Shown in pieces: positions 61,712-64,000 of a stretch of DNA of 64,000 bases (position 1 is the first letter of the stretch; each line of letters starts with the position of its first letter). The DNA lies in assembly GCA_964276095.1 (NCBI GenBank), contig CAXYDR010000001.1, forward strand, positions 992,001 to 1,056,000, in the 5' to 3' direction. The DNA comes from GCA-2733415 sp964276095. Lineage in GTDB: Bacteria > Bacteroidota > Bacteroidia > Flavobacteriales > Flavobacteriaceae. A program made the translations under genes and the position numbers. The notes below the pieces were generated by a model. The model saw only the letters and a program-made list of their open reading frames with translations. It did no database searches and was not told the DNA's origin.

Positions 61712-62938
61712 ATGCAACATATTATAGACCGTTTTATCAGTTACGTAACTATTGATACCGAATCAGATCCAAATTCAGATACTTGTCCAAGTACTGAAAA
61801 ACAATGGGATTTAGCCAATAAATTGGTTGATGAATTAAAAGCTATGGGAATGGAAGACGTTACCATAGATAAGCATGCCTATATTATGGCTACCTTACCT
61901 AGTAATGTAGACCATGAAGTACCTACAATTGGTTTTGTATCGCATTTTGATACTACTCCTGATTATACTGGAGCTAATGTAAAACCTCAAATTGTACCTA
62001 ACTATGACGGTAAAGACATTCTTTTAAATAAAGAAGAAAACATAGTATTGTCTCCTGATTATTTTGAAGACTTATTATTATATAAAGGACAAACATTAAT
62101 CACTACTGATGGTACTACACTATTAGGAGCTGATGATAAAGCGGGTATTACGGAAATTATGTGTGCAATGGAACACTTAATTAATAATCCGGAAATCAAG
62201 CATGGTAAAGTTCGTGTAGGATTTACTCCAGATGAAGAAATTGGTAGAGGTGCTCATAAATTTGATGTAGCAAAATTTGCTGCTGATTGGGCATATACTA
62301 TGGATGGTAGTCAAGTTGGTGAGTTAGAATATGAAAACTTTAACGCTGCGGGTGCTAAAATTAAAGTAAACGGTAAAATTGTTCACCCTGGTTATGCTAA
62401 AGGGAAACTAATTAACTCTATGTTAATTGCTAACGAGTTTATTGCTGCGTTACCTGTACAAGAAGTACCTGAAAAGACTGAAGGATACGAAGGATTCTTT
62501 CACTTATACGGAATTGAAGGAAAAGTTGAAGAAACAAACATTGGAATGATTGTTAGAGATCATGACATGGATAAATTTCAAGAACGTAAAGCGGTATTGG
62601 AAAAAATCACTGCCGATTTAAATGCAAAGCATGGAGCTGGAACTGTTGAAACAGTAATTAGCGACCAGTACTTTAATATGAAGGAAAAAGTAGTACCAGT
62701 AATGCATATTGTTGATATTGCTGAAGAGGCAATGAAAAACTTAGGTATTACTCCGTTAATTAAGCCAATTAGAGGTGGTACTGATGGTTCTCAACTATCA
62801 TACATGGGATTACCTTGCCCGAACATATTTGCTGGAGGACATAACTTCCACGGACGTTATGAATATGTACCAGTAGAAAGTATTAAAAAAGCAATTGATG
62901 TTATTGTTGAAATTGTACAATTAACTGCTAGGAAATAA
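61712..62938 (+). CDS. pepT: Peptidase T (tripeptide aminopeptidase)
   Basis: Cytosolic M20 metallopeptidase of 408 residues that removes the N-terminal residue from tripeptides. The di-zinc ligands are visible: HFDTTPDY with the first His and Asp, TTLLGADDKAGITEIM with the bridging Asp, GFTPDEEIGRG with the catalytic Glu pair, MDGSQVGELEYENFNAA with Asp, and GGTDGSQLSYMGLPCPNIFAGGHNFHGRYE with the last His. It is divergent from the thioesterase gene. A strong terminator follows at 63037-63068. Confidence 0.96.
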   Translation: MQHIIDRFISYVTIDTESDPNSDTCPSTEKQWDLANKLVDELKAMGMEDVTIDKHAYIMATLPSNVDHEVPTIGFVSHFDTTPDYTGANVKPQIVPNYDGKDILLNKEENIVLSPDYFEDLLLYKGQTLITTDGTTLLGADDKAGITEIMCAMEHLINNPEIKHGKVRVGFTPDEEIGRGAHKFDVAKFAADWAYTMDGSQVGELEYENFNAAGAKIKVNGKIVHPGYAKGKLINSMLIANEFIAALPVQEVPEKTEGYEGFFHLYGIEGKVEETNIGMIVRDHDMDKFQERKAVLEKITADLNAKHGAGTVETVISDQYFNMKEKVVPVMHIVDIAEEAMKNLGITPLIKPIRGGTDGSQLSYMGLPCPNIFAGGHNFHGRYEYVPVESIKKAIDVIVEIVQLTARK

Positions 62939-62950
62939 CTAAACTAGTCT

Positions 62951-62995
62951 CCTCTCCCTTGGGAGAGGATTAAGGTGAGGGGGAATTTCCTCACC
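62951..62995. repeat. GC-richer inverted-repeat element after pepT
   Basis: CCTCTCCC-TT-GGGAGAGG (62951-62968) and GGTGAGG ... CCTCACC (62974-62995) form two adjacent hairpins. The composition is much richer in G and C than its surroundings. Elements of this look are often dispersed in bacterial genomes. Confidence 0.5.
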
Positions 62996-63036
62996 CTAAC
63001 CTTCTTATAGTAGAAGGGATTTAAAATATAATTACT

Positions 63037-63068
63037 AAAAAAGCCACTCCATTTGAGTGGCTTTTTTT
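63037..63068 (+). terminator. Rho-independent terminator of pepT
   Basis: A 13-bp stem (63037-63049 with 63055-63067) with a 5-base loop and a T run, about 100 bases after the pepT stop. Confidence 0.85.
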
Positions 63069-63481
63069 ATGCTAATAAGTTATTAAATAATGGAAAATGA
63101 AACTATAACAATCCAAAAACTTATTTTATCCTACGCGAGCTACTTACCTATTTGAAAAGAAAAAAAAGTAAGCGTTTTACTTAATGAATAAAAAAAATCA
63201 TGCGCAATACGGTTTTCCGTAATTAAATTAATATCCAAGTCAATACTTTAGCCATATACTTTTTGAAAAGAAAACAAGTAAGGATTTATATTGAAAAGAG
63301 TAAGCGTTTTGCTTACTCTACATAAATACTTTTTTGCTATGAGTGCTAAATATTAGTCACGCAATTACTACGCAAGAGTGCTTGGGTTTTCTATTTTTGG
63401 AAGTGACTAAAAAGATCTAAACACAATTATGTTTATATGAGTGTTGGCATTCATTACAAAACAAAATTGAGAATATAAAAT

Positions 63482-64000
63482 ATGGCAAAAACTGTAAACG
63501 GTGCATTTTCTACTTTTAATAAGGATTTTGTAAATCTTGATTCAGATAGAACAGTAACTGCAAGAAGTAGTAGAGATTGGCTTTTAGGTCAGTTAAACAA
63601 ACTTCCTGATAGAGATGAAGACTTTCCATTAAAATATGAAGAAAAGCATATCAAATTCGGCTCATTTGCAAGGAATACAAAAATTAGAGAATTAGATGAT
63701 ATTGATTTGATTTATTGTTTACACGCCAACAATGCATATTTTTCAAAAAGTATGTTTAGTAATGAGTACTATTTACATACAGAGAATGCAGGACAAAGAC
63801 TTAAAGCCCTTTCAACTGATAACAAATTGAATTCAATAAAAGTTGTTAATCAATTTGTATCATCTTTATCTGACATAGAACACTATAGTTCTGCTGAAAT
63901 TCATAGAAGACAAGAGGCTGCAACTTTACAATTATCATCATACGAATGGAATTTTGATATTGTACCTGCTTTTTACACAACAAGTCAACTTTACTTAATA
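63482..64000 (+). CDS. Nucleotidyltransferase of the cGAS/DncV-like (CD-NTase) fold, N-terminal part
   Basis: The first 173 codons of a cytosolic nucleotidyltransferase, cut by the right edge. The polymerase-beta-like active site is complete in outline: FGSFARNT (Gly60-Ser61), then Asp73-Ile-Asp75 in LDDIDLIY, and a third acidic residue Asp159 in WNFDIVPAF. SMODS/CD-NTases of anti-phage CBASS loci have this layout, and TARSSRDWLLGQLNKL before it is compatible. It follows a repeat-rich gap after a housekeeping gene, a common place for defence islands. Other nucleotidyltransferase families (for example toxin-antitoxin types) cannot be excluded without the C-terminus and neighbours. Confidence 0.75.
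   Translation, partial: MAKTVNGAFSTFNKDFVNLDSDRTVTARSSRDWLLGQLNKLPDRDEDFPLKYEEKHIKFGSFARNTKIRELDDIDLIYCLHANNAYFSKSMFSNEYYLHTENAGQRLKALSTDNKLNSIKVVNQFVSSLSDIEHYSSAEIHRRQEAATLQLSSYEWNFDIVPAFYTTSQLYLI

Larger units (their letters stand above)
62939..63481. other. Intergenic stretch before the nucleotidyltransferase gene: hairpins, terminator and short repeats
   Basis: No gene is supported. It holds an 8-bp hairpin (62951-62968), an inverted GGTGAGG/CCTCACC pair (62974-62995), the pepT terminator (63037-63068), and three related A-rich/GTAAG units of which two contain GTAAGCGTTTT (63160-63185 and 63295-63320). This looks like a boundary of an accessory island. Confidence 0.6.

Noticed and set aside
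63340..63420. A tRNA or tmRNA end as island attachment site
   Set aside because: I could not fold a cloverleaf or find a T-arm; the stretch remains unexplained.

Overview
The window looks like a chromosomal segment of a marine-type member of the Flavobacteriaceae (Bacteroidota). The reasons are the very AT-rich DNA, several proteins with C-terminal type IX secretion (T9SS) sorting domains, an S46 peptidase, a menaquinone pathway, -7 promoter elements of the Bacteroidota form TAnnTTTG, and a flavobacterial zeaxanthin-type carotenoid cluster. The genus cannot be named safely from sequence alone. No rRNA, tRNA, CRISPR array, transposase or phage gene was seen.

Layout. 1-9.4 kb: end of an S46 peptidase gene, then a mostly minus-strand block of menaquinone genes (menE, menC, menA, menB). 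Between them lie a CPBP membrane protease, a UPF0173 hydrolase, a beta-barrel protein and a two-component system (solute-binding sensor kinase plus LytTR regulator). 9.4-14.2 kb: secreted proteins (C1 peptidase, HExxH protein, T9SS esterase, DUF3108 protein). 14.3-19.1 kb: imelysin, di-heme oxidoreductase, imelysin, fatty acid hydroxylase operon. 19.1-23.7 kb: ferrous iron block (Cys-rich FeoB partner, FeoB, FeoA, 4-TM protein, covalent-flavin protein, porin). 24.9-32.7 kb: glycan module (GT4, membrane-bound glycoside hydrolase, lipoprotein, large GT-C-like protein, GT2). 32.8-35.5 kb: REC, H-NOX and histidine kinase operon. 35.7-48.6 kb: light/oxidative-stress operon (TspO to photolyase), then fasciclin protein, a B12-dependent CarH-like regulator and crtI-crtB-orf-crtZ-lycopene cyclase. 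48.7-57 kb: T9SS surface protein, Hpt plus LytTR regulator, TPR/beta-barrel exporter-like protein, STAS protein, flippase, spondin-domain protein. 56.9-62.9 kb: pyrD, an LRR T9SS protein, acyl-CoA thioesterase and peptidase T. 63.5 kb to the edge: the start of a cGAS/DncV-like nucleotidyltransferase, probably the first gene of an immune locus.

How the parts work together. The most interesting signal is regulatory. Nine-base half-sites (GATGAATGA, GATTAGTGG and relatives) repeated at exactly 21 bp, the geometry of LytTR operators, lie upstream of the REC/H-NOX/kinase operon, the Hpt/LytTR operon, the GT-C-like protein and the TPR/barrel protein. Single sites lie upstream of GT4 and the glycan lipoprotein. 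I infer a nitric-oxide-sensing phosphorelay (H-NOX, kinase, REC, Hpt, LytTR) controlling an exopolysaccharide or surface programme. A second LytTR regulator at 4.3-5.1 kb has its own set of three TTGTTGTGAA-type repeats, also at 21 bp. A third signal, TTAAAC-N9-TACCTTTG, occurs at the two promoters of the carotenoid/photolyase cluster and is a candidate light-controlled promoter under the CarH-like regulator.
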